A DNA stretch of 64,000 nt. It comes from Pogonophryne albipinna. Taxonomy: Eukaryota > Chordata > Actinopteri > Perciformes > Artedidraconidae. Below, one piece after another: positions 45,406 through 56,023 of the stretch (position 1 is its first letter; each line of letters opens with the position of its first letter). A program made the translations under genes and the position numbers. Where the stretch lies: positions 7,212,058-7,276,057 of the forward strand of contig CM053247.1 of the NCBI GenBank assembly GCA_028583405.1. The letters run 5' to 3'. The notes beneath the pieces were generated by a model, which was not told where the DNA came from, ran no database searches, and worked only from the letters and a program-made list of their open reading frames with translations.

Positions 45406-45732
45406 TCTCCTCCCTGAGACGGCGGGACGCGGCGAGGCTGTGAGTTTGTGTGTGCACACACACAAACTCCCAGCCAGGCTGCGGGTGTGTGTGTGTTTCG
45501 GGCTAGGTTTCGCTGTGTCTCGCTGTCTCGCAGACGGCCACTGGGCTTACAGGGAGCGGGGGCAGGAGCTCCAACAAGCCGTTTAGGAGAGAGAGTGAAT
45601 ACACATACTATACAGAGATGCTGTATGAGAAACCAATGTGAGTTTGGAACATTGCACAATATAAATCTATTTTAGTAGACCTCAACAATGGAATTATGAT
45701 CAGTAGAAATGGCCATGACATGGGCCCTTTAA

Positions 45733-46580
45733 GCATTTCACTTCTTCAATTGGGTCCATACAACATCAATCAAAGTGATCTGTTATTTTAATGCTTTTGA
45801 ATAAGTTACAGGAGAGAAATAATTAAGAAAATGCTGTGAGTTAAATGAGGCACCACCAGTAACCTAGTCGTTACTCTACAGAGAGAGTTCAGAAGGAATG
45901 TTAGTGAAGTTTTTTAACATTATTAATACTATTTAATCAAATGTTTAGCTGGCTAACTTCAAAATGAACTCCCAGTGTTAGCTTTAGCCTACACTTTCGA
46001 ATCATTGATAGTGTACACTACAGGCTATCATGGCTCATCACTATCATCTTTGACGTTATCATCCTCACTGATAAGCAAGGGGCACCACTCTTTGTTTTCA
46101 TGCATTTGTTTCATGTAGAACTAGAAAGCTCTTTTTCTTCAAACAACAATCATTTTAGTGTAGAGTGTCAGAATGGAAAAATAAATGCAGCTTTAAATGA
46201 AGCTGCATTGTAGTTCACATTTAGTCCAAGGGTAAAGTTTAAAGTCAACAAACAAGGTTATGTAGTTCATGTATTACCACACTGTTTGGTTACAGGCTAC
46301 TAACCCAGATTGCATAACTTGACTAAAACTAATCTATGTTTATGTATGTATGTTCATTTTTTCCAGATTTGCATTTTATTTTTGGGGATTTTTTCTTTTC
46401 TTTTTTAACCGGTTTGTGCGATTGTAAGGTTCTTTTGTTACTTGTTTTTTTATCCAATACTTATTTTGAAACAAAAATAATAAAACACCTTGACTCTTAG
46501 TTGTATTTTATCTACTTTAAGCATCTGCAGTCTCCGAAGCCTGATAAGGATGTGTGTGTACAAAACGCAACAAACTCTTA
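45733..46580. other. no gene seen
   Basis: AT-rich, possibly intronic to the sh2d3c-like gene; no supported feature. Confidence 0.35.
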
Positions 46581-46587
46581 CTGATAT

Positions 46588-47526
46588 GTGCTGGGTCCAG
46601 GCTCAAGGGCGTATGGCACTCTCAACTCTTTCCAGGACATGCCGGGGCCCTGCCTGCCAGTAGCTTTGCCGATATCTGTGTTGATAGGTAATAGATTAAG
46701 AGCGGTGAATCAGCTTAGAAGCAGGAAGTGCTCAAACGTTCGTGTGAGTTTATCAAATTTAGCAGTGATTCCATGTCAGCCACAGCTTGTCACAAAACAT
46801 CTTACTGATAGTGTATCTAACAAACTTAAACTAGCTTTATTAAATGTCAGGTCTCTGGCAGGAAAAACATTTTTAATCAATGATTTTATCACTGAGCACA
46901 ATCTTGATTTTATGTTTTTAACGGAAACTTGGATTGAACAAAATAACAGTGCAGCTGTTCTTATCGAATCAACCCCTCCCAACTTTAGTTTTATGAGTCA
47001 GGAAAGAATGCATAAGAAAGGGGGTGGAGTTGCTATTTTGTTCAATGATTCCATTCAATGCAGGAAGACATCTTATGGGAACTTTGCTTCTTTTGAATAT
47101 GTGGCCCTTCAGCTGAAATGCTCCTCTCGAGCTCTGTTCCTAAATATCTATAGACCACCCAAATACTGTGCAAGCTTTTTTGATGACTTTACTGAACTGC
47201 TGTCTATAGTGTGTATTGACTTTGATCGTCTAGTCATTGTTGGTGATTTTAACATCCATGTTGACAACCCCCAGGACAGAGGGGCTAAAGAACTGTTTTG
47301 TGTTCTTGATAACTATGCACTGACTCAGCATGTGACGGAGCCCACGCACAATAAGGTGCACACTCTGGACTTAATTATCTCAAAGGGTCTGAATATCTCT
47401 AAGGTTGTGGTGACTGATGTTGCACTCTCTGATCATTCCTGTGTTTTCTTTGAGAGCTCTATTTCTGTTCACAAGAATGTTCAAAAAGAGGTAACCACAA
47501 AGCGATATTTAACTGAAAAATACTAG
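46588..47526 (+). pseudogene. L2-type LINE ORF2, endonuclease part
   Basis: Apurinic-like endonuclease that nicks the target DNA. Motifs in order: LLNVRSL, FLTETWI (catalytic Glu), GGGVAILF, NIYRPP, VIVGDFNIHVD (Asp/Asn) and ALSDHSCV (catalytic Asp-His). All key residues are present. The frame ends at 47526 just after a run of A near 47515 and the protein continues in another frame from 47531, a one-base break. Confidence 0.85.
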
Positions 47527-47530
47527 GGAA

Positions 47531-49634
47531 ATGTTTACTCAGAATTTTTCTTCCACACTTGCCCCTGCTAACATCTCAGTAAATGAGCTAGTAGATCATT
47601 TTAATTCAAAAATTAAAAATGTTATAGATGCCATTGCTCCAACTAAGGTAAAGGAAGTGACTGGGAAGAAAATATCTCCATGGAGAAAGGCCATGACCGT
47701 GAGAGCAGAAAAAAGAGATTGTCGAAAAGCTGAACGTAGGTGGCGAAAAACAAATCTCCAGGTTCACTTTGAAATCTATAAAGAGAGACTTGGCCTTTAT
47801 AATTTGGAATTGAAAAACGCACGACAGTCTTTCTTCTCTGACATCATTACCAAAAACAAAAACAATGCACGTGCCTTGTTTGCTACCGTCGACAGACTAA
47901 CTAACCCCCCAGTGTCAGTAGCCTCTGAATTTCTATCCACCAGGGCGTGCAATGATTTTGCCTCCTTCTTCACTGACAAAATTCAGAAAATCAGACAAGC
48001 AGTCAGTGCCTCTGCATCAGGTACAGCAAATGTGTTGTCCCTATGTCCACCTAATATCAATTCAAACACCATGACACAATTCCATCAGATTAATGATAAA
48101 AACCTAGAGGACATTATTCAACTTCTGAAATCCTCCTCCTGCTGCCTTGATATTATTCCAACAGGATTTTTCAAAGATGTTTTTCGTTGCATGGCCTTAG
48201 ATCTACTTCATATAGTAAACAAATCTCTTCACTCAGGTATTTTTCCACAGGCCCTGAAAACTGCAGTCATTAAACCGATCTTAAAAAAGAATAATCTAGA
48301 TGCTTCAGTAATGAACAATTACAGGCCCATATCAAACCTGCCATTTCTAGGTAAAATCATTGAAAAAGTTGTTTTTCAACAGTTGAGTAATTTCTTGCAT
48401 TTAAATAGTTGTTTCGATGTGTTCCAGTCAGGCTTTCGTCCAAACCACAGTACTGAGACTGCTCTTGTAAAGGTCTTCAATGGCATCCACTTAAACACAG
48501 ACATTGGCAGAACTTCAGTGTTAGTATTATTAGATCTCAGTGCTGCGTTTGACACTGTTGACCACAACATATTACTCGACCGACTAGAAAACTGGGTGGG
48601 ACTTTCGAAAACAGTTCTAAATTGGATTGAATCCTACTTAAAGGACAGAAACAACTTTGTTTCTATAGGTAAATACACATCTGAGTTGACAAATATGACA
48701 TGTGGGATACCTCAAGGCTCCATCTTGGGGCCTCTTCTCTTTAACATCTACATGCTACCACTGGCTCAGATAATGAAAAACAACAACATAAGTTACCATA
48801 GCTATGCGGATGACACACAAATTTACGTAACAATTTCACCAGGAGACTATGCTCCAATTCAAACACTGAGTAAGTGCATTGAACAAATCAATGACTGGAT
48901 GTGTCAGAACTTTCTCCAATTAAACAAAGATAAAACTGAGGTAATGGTTTTTGGAGCCAAGGCAGAACGTATAAAAGTTAGCGCTGAGCTTCAGTCTGCA
49001 ATGTTCAAAACAACAGATAAAGCCAGAAATCTAGGTGTAGTCATGGACTCTGACCTGAGTTTCAACAGTCACATTAAAACAGTTACTAAATCAGCCTACT
49101 ATCACCTAAAGAATATATCTAGGATTAAAAGACTAATGTCACAGCAGGATTTGGAAAAACTTGTCCATGCTTTTATCTTCAGTAGACTGGACTACTGCAA
49201 TGGTGTCTTCACAGGTCTCACTAAAAAAATCTATTAGAAAGCTGCAGCTGATTCAGAACGCCGCTGCTCAAGTTCTCACTAACACTAAGAAAGTGGATCA
49301 CATCACTCCTATTCTGAAGTCTTTACACTGGCTTCCTGTGTGTCAAAGAATAGATTTCAAAATACTGCTGCTGGTTTATAAAGCACTGAATGGTTTAGGC
49401 CCAAAATACATTTCTGACCTACTGCTAAATTATGAACCATCCAGATCTCTCAGGTCTTCAGGGACTGGTCAGCTTTCTGTCCCCAGAGTCAGAACTAAAC
49501 ATGGTAAAGCAGCGTTCAGTTATTATGCTCCAAATATCTGGAACAAACTCCCAGAAACCTGCAGGTCCGCTGCAACTCTTACTACTTTTAAATCCAGACT
49601 AAAGACTTTTCTTTTTGCCGCTGCTTTTAATTGA
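47531..49634 (+). pseudogene. L2-type LINE ORF2, reverse transcriptase part
   Basis: Reverse transcriptase with NYRPISNLPFLGKIIEKVV, FQSGFRPNHST, DLSAAFDTVDH, CGIPQGSILGPLLFNIY and the catalytic box SYADDTQIYV near 48797. A second one-base break in the A7 run near 49226 moves the C-terminal part (HWLPVCQRIDFKIL, YAPNIWNKLP) into the third frame, ending at 49634. With the break at 47526 the element is not translatable as it stands, but both breaks are in homopolymers, so sequencing error is possible. Confidence 0.85.
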
Positions 49635-49883
49635 ACTATTCACATCTTAAACTGCACTGTAACTTTTATCCATGTATTTTTTCTTTTAATGTTTATTTTA
49701 TTATCTTTTCTTTTTAATGACTGATTTTAAATGCCATTTTCTTAATGTCTTTCGTTTTTTGTAAAGCACTTTGAATTGCCTTGTGTTGAAAGGTGCTATA
49801 TAAATAAACTTGCCTTGCCTTGCCTTGCCTTGCCTACACAATTCAATGTTTATTATTTCTTCCTCTGAGTTTTTAATTTTCTT

Positions 49884-50129
49884 CAAAGAGGCCCTATTAA
49901 GCTTTTTTGGGCGTTTACCTTCCCTGTAGTGTTATGTAGGTTTTTGTGCATGTAAATGGTCTGCAAAGGCTAAAATCCCAAAGTTCTATCCAGAGGGTGT
50001 TTCTCTCCACACACTCCCCCCCCCCCCCCTGCCTGAAACACCTCCATTGTAGTCCTTCCAGTAGAGTCCCAGGAGAGGCACACAAAACTATTATGGAACA
50101 TGAAAAGGAGCATGATAGGGCCCCTTTAA
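49884..50129. mobile_element. ~245 bp TTAA-type MITE
   Basis: AAAGAGGCCCTATTAAGCTT on the left and ATGATAGGGCCCCTTTAA on the right are inverted. Internal blocks GTAGGTTTTTGTGCATGTAA and ATGGTCTGCA are shared with the larger TTAA MITEs of this window, so it is a related, shorter family. Confidence 0.75.
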
Positions 50130-50449
50130 TCATAACATAACTAATGAATTCTGCAGACAAAAAGAAAGGCTTAATCGAGGTACTTCGAGGTAATGCAGTG
50201 TTTACAGAATGGATGTAAGGTGTAGGAAACACAGGTTAATTGAGTTTATCATATTTATTTGCCACTGTACTATATCAACCTTCCCTCCACAGAGTTATCT
50301 CAGTTCTACATCTTTATGGTCAAAGTCCAAAGAGTTTGTTACGTGAGACTGCCGTAGATTTAGCTCTCATTTGTGTAACTAAACTGCTACAGGAGCACAC
50401 CACACACTCTCTGAACTTTAGTCCTGTTTAGTGCCCACACCCTCCGAGC

Positions 50450-50549
50450 TGCAGTATCTCACAGAGCTGGAGAACAGTCGGCCATCCGTTTGCTTTGAAG
50501 GAGGAACGCACAAACAAGCTCGTGAACTCTGTTGACCGGGACGCTCTCG
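50450..50549 (+). other. candidate untranslated exon with strong splice donor
   Basis: Moderately GC-rich sequence ends in CTCTCG followed by GTAAGTG at 50550. The next plus-strand acceptor with coding is UGT copy 2 at 54438. It could be a 5' UTR exon of that gene, but there is no direct evidence. Confidence 0.2.
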
Positions 50550-50559
50550 GTAAGTGTTT

Positions 50560-51787
50560 GGGGCTAGAATAGGTATATTACTTTTTGCTAATGATTTCAG
50601 TACGTTTTCATTTGTGTGTAGCATGGTGTGAGTATTACTGTGATGTATATGTGCTTGCAAAGAATATGCACCTAAACCCTGATGAATGCTACGGTCAGGT
50701 ACAAAGACTTCCAGATGTTTTCTATTGACAGGAGCCGAACAGCACTTTTAGAATGCTTTGAAAAACATACCTTGCACTATAGTATTTTTAAGGTTTAGCT
50801 TATAAACCATGAAAGAAAATCTAAGTTTATAGTTATAGATGAGCACAGTCGAAGCAACGGGAAAGCACAATGAGACCCAGATTCAAATAACTTAGTGTTC
50901 TTAGTACTTGTATTTAAAACATATGCCTATCAGCTCTTGCAATTGTCTCACATTTCCTGTTGGCAGTAATGTCAGAGTCAGGACCTTTTCTTTCCTTATG
51001 CAGAGCACGTACTTTTTTATTTATAACAAGTCGTATTGGGCCTTTAAATGAATTGCTCTAAACTCTCCGTTCTTCAATAGTAATGAAAAGTTGTATTGTT
51101 GCTATAAAGAGCACACATCATAAAGTGTAAGCCTTTACTCATATATCATTTTGTATTTTTATAATCAAATGTACCATATTTATATGCCATTATTATTATT
51201 TGTTTTTATTACATTTTATTATTATTACTATTATTATTATTATTATTATCAGTCGTAAGTAATAAGTATGGTCTTTGAGACAAATGAAACCTGCCGTTGC
51301 TCCACGGCAGGGCTCAGGTGAACTGGGACCTCTCCAAGTACCAGTCCACACTCCATAACTTAACTGTTAGTGTTGTTGATCCTCAGAGCTGGAAAAGGTT
51401 GCCATTGTGTCAATAATCATGTTTACTTGAGCTGGCAAGACTTAGAATGCAGTTGGCTTTTAGCTTAATCGATTAAAATAAAAATTAGAAATTGATGATT
51501 GAAAAGAAAGAAGTGGTTAAGCATTTGCATATTCATTTGCAGAGGGGCAAGGTTGCTGCTGCCCCTGCCTGCGAAGGTCTGTGTGATCCTGTGTGGACAA
51601 TGGTGATAAACACATTGTAACAACCGGTATTTATGTGACCGGTGGTCACTCACGGTAACGCCCACCCAGCCAGTGATTCGCTGTTGGTTGGCGCCTCCAT
51701 TTCCTTTCCCCCCTATTTAGTTAGACGGAGCCGTAAGGAAAAGTGTGTGTGTGCAGCAAGAGGGATCGGCGGAGCAGGTGTATGCAG
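50560..51787. other. no gene seen; (ATT)n microsatellite
   Basis: AT-rich DNA with an (ATT)n run at 51216-51250. The stretch 51616-51780 (TGTAACAACCGGTATTTATG, GC-rich downstream) may be the start of a solo LTR ending near 53551 (CTGTCACAACA), not confirmed. Confidence 0.35.
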
Positions 51788-52121
51788 TAGAGATGGCAAA
51801 TCCGGATCATTTTATGGACTCGGAGTCTTCTGAGTCAATCATTGAAGAGATCCGGATCATACGAGTCATTTGAGTCATTTGAGTCATATGAGTCAGCATG
51901 ACCAAGACCGTAGAAATCCTACCGGTGAAACCGAAAAGTTGTTGCATTTAACCAGCATATTAAACTAACGTTACATTAACCTCCGCTACACAGTGTCTTT
52001 TGCTTTAATAAAACATGTGTGTGTGTGTGCATTTTAAAAAATAAGTGTTTTGCATTATATGTATATAGTTATTTTAATATGTTCCTGTACTTAAGCTAAT
52101 TTTGCACAATTGTGTTTTCAT

Positions 52122-52157
<36 letters not shown>

Positions 52158-52997
52158 GTATAATTACATTTTATATATTCTAACTGTTTTGCAATTTTCT
52201 ATCATTTGTTTCTTTTTGTGTGCCATGTTCAAAATAAACGAGTTTCCAAGTAAGATCCTTATTGGAAATGCAGATATTATTACAGGAGACTGTTGCACAA
52301 CATGAACATTGTGTTAGAAGTCTACACTGAAACTTAATTTAGAGCCGGAAAAATCGCGGGATCCGTGAATCCAGGTCAATGATCGAGAGAGACCAGTAGC
52401 CTACGAGGACTCAGAGCTGTAACATATAGCAGGCAGCAGATCCAGAGATCCAGCAGACTCGTCCCTATGCACGAATCTACAGCAGACTCAGCCCCTCCTC
52501 CGGCTCGCACGGCTCCCGCGAGTCCCACGGCTCCCGCGAGTCCCACGGCTCCCTCGACGAGTCGCAGGCAGACTCAGAGATTTGCGGACTCACGGCTCAC
52601 TCACGGCTCACGGCTCACTCACGGCTCCCGCGAGTCCAACGGCTCCCGCGAGTCCCACGGCTCCCTCGACGAGTCGTAGCAGACTCAGAGATTTGCGGAC
52701 TCACGGCTCACTCACGGCTCACGGGACTCTCGCGGGAGCCGGAGGAGGGGCTGAATCTGCTGTTGATTCGTGCATGGCGACGAGTCTGCTGGATCTCTGG
52801 ATACAACAACGTTGTAATGTGATTTTACACGTTATAAAGAGAGTAAAGAGTGACGCAATTTATAGTTTTAATTTTTACGTCACATCAGGTGTAGGACTCA
52901 AAGGACTCGGGTTAATCGAGAGGGAGACTCGTCACGACCGGCTCATTACTAGGATCCGGGTTAATGATCCGGATGAATCATGACTCGCCCATCTCTA
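51788..52997. mobile_element. hAT MITE with internal GAGTC-rich arrays
   Basis: TAGAGATGG and CCATCTCTA (the right one as GCCCATCTCTA) are inverted ends. The flanking 8-mers GTATGCAG (51780-51787) and GTGTGCAG (52998-53005) match at 7 of 8. Both flanks also carry a longer direct repeat, TGTGCAGCAAGAGGGATCGG (51749 and 52999). The interior has an (AAT)n run at 52125-52157 and the arrays at 52440-52800. Confidence 0.8.
52440..52800. repeat. compound tandem/inverted array
   Basis: 18 bp units CGGCTCCCGCGAGTCCCA repeat in two clusters (about 52510-52560 and 52622-52668). Around them a ~118 bp unit (GACGAGTCG, CAGACTCAGAGATTTGCGGA, CTCACGGCTCACT) is duplicated. The whole block is bounded by inverted copies of CCAGAGATCCAGCAGACTCG (52442) and CGAGTCTGCTGGATCTCTGG (52780). 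Confidence 0.85.
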
Positions 52998-53005
52998 GTG
53001 TGCAG

Positions 53006-54437
53006 CAAGAGGGATCGGCGGAGCAACACGCTCATCTGTTAGCAACCAGCAGTTAGGTCGTTTAAAGTCCGTACTGTTTGTCTGATCCACCGTCATCCGT
53101 CATCATACCCTTCTGTTGCTTCACGTTCCTGGAGTGTTGTGTACAAAACTGAAAGGAGCCGCTCATCTCCGAACCACCTTAAAAACCAGGACTGGATTTT
53201 CAAAACCGACTGGATTGCTAAAACTGACTGACATTCTCCCGTGGTAATTGACTGTTTTATTTATTTTTGAAGGAAACCCGGAGTGGAACATTTTGGATTT
53301 AACATTGAACTGTGGGAAGACGAATTGTTTGGGGGGGGGGTATTCAAAAATACACTTACTATTTGTGATTATGATTTTGAGTTGTGTCCTTTCTTATATT
53401 TTATAATGTCATTCAATGTTGGGTGTTTACAGTGAGATGTATACACCTTTGTGCAGATTTACAAAAACTGGCTGACTAGCCAAATCTGAAACGTCAGGAG
53501 AGAGACCTGACTGGCACCCCAAATAACCTAAATAAGTAAACTGTCACAACATGCCACCTGTGCATTCGTGGACTCATATCTTTGTTAATATAATAAAAAT
53601 GACTATAACTTTATTTTCCAACCCTATATTATGCTTGTTTTTTCATGCAGGTGTGAATTCAGATACTTTCTGATATTTTCCACTAATACAAATGTAACTA
53701 ATCAGATGTACAGCCTTGAAGAAAGCATGTGCTATATGACAGATTTGAAGTTTGTACTTCCTGTTTAAAAACGATATCCTACATTTTACAGGGGTAATTG
53801 AAAACATATTTTACACAACAAGACATTTATGTTGTAATCTTTGACCAGTTTTGTATCAAAATCTTATAATTGAATGCCCCTTTCCCTTTGACTAAATCAT
53901 CAGAGCCTTTAATTGTCAAACAAACACAAGAACAAGGTGCCCTTTTGCAAACTGAAATGTCCCAACAATTAGTTGGAAATAACTGAGGTTAAAAAAAACT
54001 GTACACACACATATGCCACATTTACAGTAATTATCTTGTTATTTTTGAAGTTTCTCTGAATTATAGCTAAAATAACAAAGTCAATTGAGCCTGTTGTCTG
54101 GAAGCTTACTCACAACTCCTACTTTGCTTAGCAGTTTTGATGATGACACTGCTTGCAGTCTCTTAAAGATCCTTAACCTTGTAACAAATATTGTACATCT
54201 TTATCTAACCAATATCTTATATACAGTTTTAGTTCATCATTAGGTTCAGAGCCTCTGTAACATGGTAAGTCGTGTCCTCTTATAAACCACTAGCCATAGT
54301 TCGCAAATTAGCTCAGAAACCAGATTTATGTTCAATTATTTGTTAAGCTGAAGCATAAGTTGGATATTCAGAAATTAAAAGCCTTTTGAAATCTGGAAGA
54401 TCTAACATTATCACATCTCTTGTCAGATTTTCTTTCA
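53006..54437. other. UGT copy 2 upstream region, no gene seen
   Basis: No coding. It may contain the right part of a solo LTR (to about 53551) and the intron or promoter of UGT copy 2. Confidence 0.35.
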
Positions 54438-54440
54438 GAG

Positions 54441-56023
54441 ATGTACCGACCAATCTTGACCGCACTTGCAGTGCTGCTCTGCTCTTCACCCTTGGTAAAT
54501 TCAGGGAAAATCTTGGTTGTCCCTGTGGATGGAAGCCATTGGATCAACATGAAAGTCCTCGTCGAAGAGCTTCACTCCAGAGGTCATGACATCACAGTTA
54601 TACGGCCATCAGACAGCTGGTACATCAAGACAGAGTCCCCTTACTACAAGTCCATCACAATCAATTCTGCTGCTGGCTATGATGAGAAAGGCTTTGGGAT
54701 ATTTGTAACCAAAATGCTGACCATGCGTCGGGATGGTGCTTCACTTTGGGCGCGTTTATCCCTGGAGTATGAACTGATGGAACAGTTATATCAGATGAAC
54801 AAGCTAATTATTGCAATGGTAGGGGAGATGTTTGAGAATACCCAACTGATGCAGAGCTTGAATGATGCCAAGTATGAATTAGTTCTGACAGACCCTGCGA
54901 TCGGGGCAGGGGTGCTTATTGGTCATCGTTTGAGTCTTCCACTTGTCCTCAATGTGAGGTGGACTGTTCAGGGTGAGGCACATCATGCAATTGCACCTTC
55001 TCCCATTTTCATATGTCCCAATACCAGGGGCAGAGCTCACTGACAAGATGAATTTCCTCCAGCGGGTTAAGAACTTAACATACTTTTTCTTTACTTGTTT
55101 TCATAATTTGGTATGTAACAGATTCCAACTACAAACCATTTGTCCAGCGTTACTTTGGAAATGATGTTCATTACATGGAGCTTTTTCAGGCAGCAGACAT
55201 CTGGCTAATGAGGAACGATTTTACCTTTGAGTTCCCAAGACCCACAATGCCAAACATTGTCTACATGTCAGGATTTCAGTGCAAACCCTCCAAGCCCCTG
55301 TCTAAAGAATTAGAAGACTTTGTCCAGAGCTCTGGTGAACATGGTGTTATCGTTATGACTTTGGGAACCCTGGTAGCAGCACTTCCTGAGGACATTACTG
55401 AGGACATTGCTGCTGCTTTTGCCCAACTTCCTCAGAAGGTGATCTGGAGGCACAAAGGCAAAAGACCATCAACCCTCGGCAACAACACCTTACTGTTGGA
55501 CTGGCTGCCTCAAAACGACCTCCTGGGTCACCCCAAGACCAAATTGTTTGTGGCCCACGGAGGCACCAATGGAATCCAGGAGGCCATCTACCACGGTGTA
55601 CCCCTTGTGGGCCTGCCCCTCATGTTTGACCAGCCTGACAACTTATTCAGGATGAAAGCAAGAGGTGTGGCCCAAGTCCTGGACATTGCAACTGTGAACA
55701 AAGACAACTTCCTGGAGGTGCTGAAGGAGGTACTCTATGACCCAACCTACAGGGAGAAGATGAGGGTGCTGTCTAACCTGCACAGAGACCAGCCCATGAA
55801 ACCACTGGACAAGGCCATGTTCTGGATCGAGTTTGTGATGAGGAACAAGGGAGCAGCACATCTTAGGACAGAGTCTTACAAGATGTCCAAGATCCAGTAC
55901 CACTCGATCGATGTGGTAGCGTTTCTACTTGCAGTTATGTTGCTAGTATTAACAGTTTTTCTTGTTGCAGTTAAAGTTATGTGGAAATGTTTGTTTTCTA
56001 GAAGCAAGTTCAAAAGTGAATAA
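54441..56023 (+). pseudogene. ugt5: UDP-glucuronosyltransferase, UGT5-like, copy 2 (two frameshifts)
   Basis: Same layout as copy 1: acceptor TTTCTTTCAG two bases before the ATG, signal peptide, DGSHW motif, donor signature (FVAHGGTNGIQEA), membrane helix and basic tail. One extra base near 55000-55004 closes the frame at 55043. A second net +1 lies between about 55078 and 55126, after which a long frame from 55175 to 56023 has the C-terminal half. Relative to copy 1 the first 685 bp is clearly diverged while the rest is nearly identical. It cannot give a full enzyme as assembled; a C-terminal half alone would lack the substrate-binding domain. Two nearby indels could also be assembly errors at a collapsed duplication. 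Confidence 0.85.

Larger units (their letters stand above)
40846..45728. mobile_element. TTAA-target MITE, copy 3, interrupted
   Basis: The left end AGGTCCCATGTCATG follows TTAA (40842-40845); the right end CATGACATGGGCCCT precedes TTAA (45729-45732). The left 38 bp are separated from the rest, which resumes at 44935, by the 4051 bp hAT-like element. A LINE-tail insertion at about 45271-45405 interrupts it again. Apart from the inserts it parallels the intact copy at 10132-10946. Confidence 0.85.
46588..49836 (+). mobile_element. L2-type LINE, nearly full length
   Basis: A non-LTR retrotransposon encoding endonuclease and reverse transcriptase. The 3' end has a short UTR and the tail GTGCTATATAAATAAACTTG followed by five TTGCC-type repeats, the template-priming end of L2/CR1-group elements. 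Two further tails of the same family occur at 9521-9556 and 24388-24523. No target duplication was identified. Confidence 0.88.

Noticed and set aside
52500..52680. Regularly spaced short repeats resembling a CRISPR array
   Set aside because: Units are tandem without unique spacers, in a eukaryotic MITE; it is a minisatellite.
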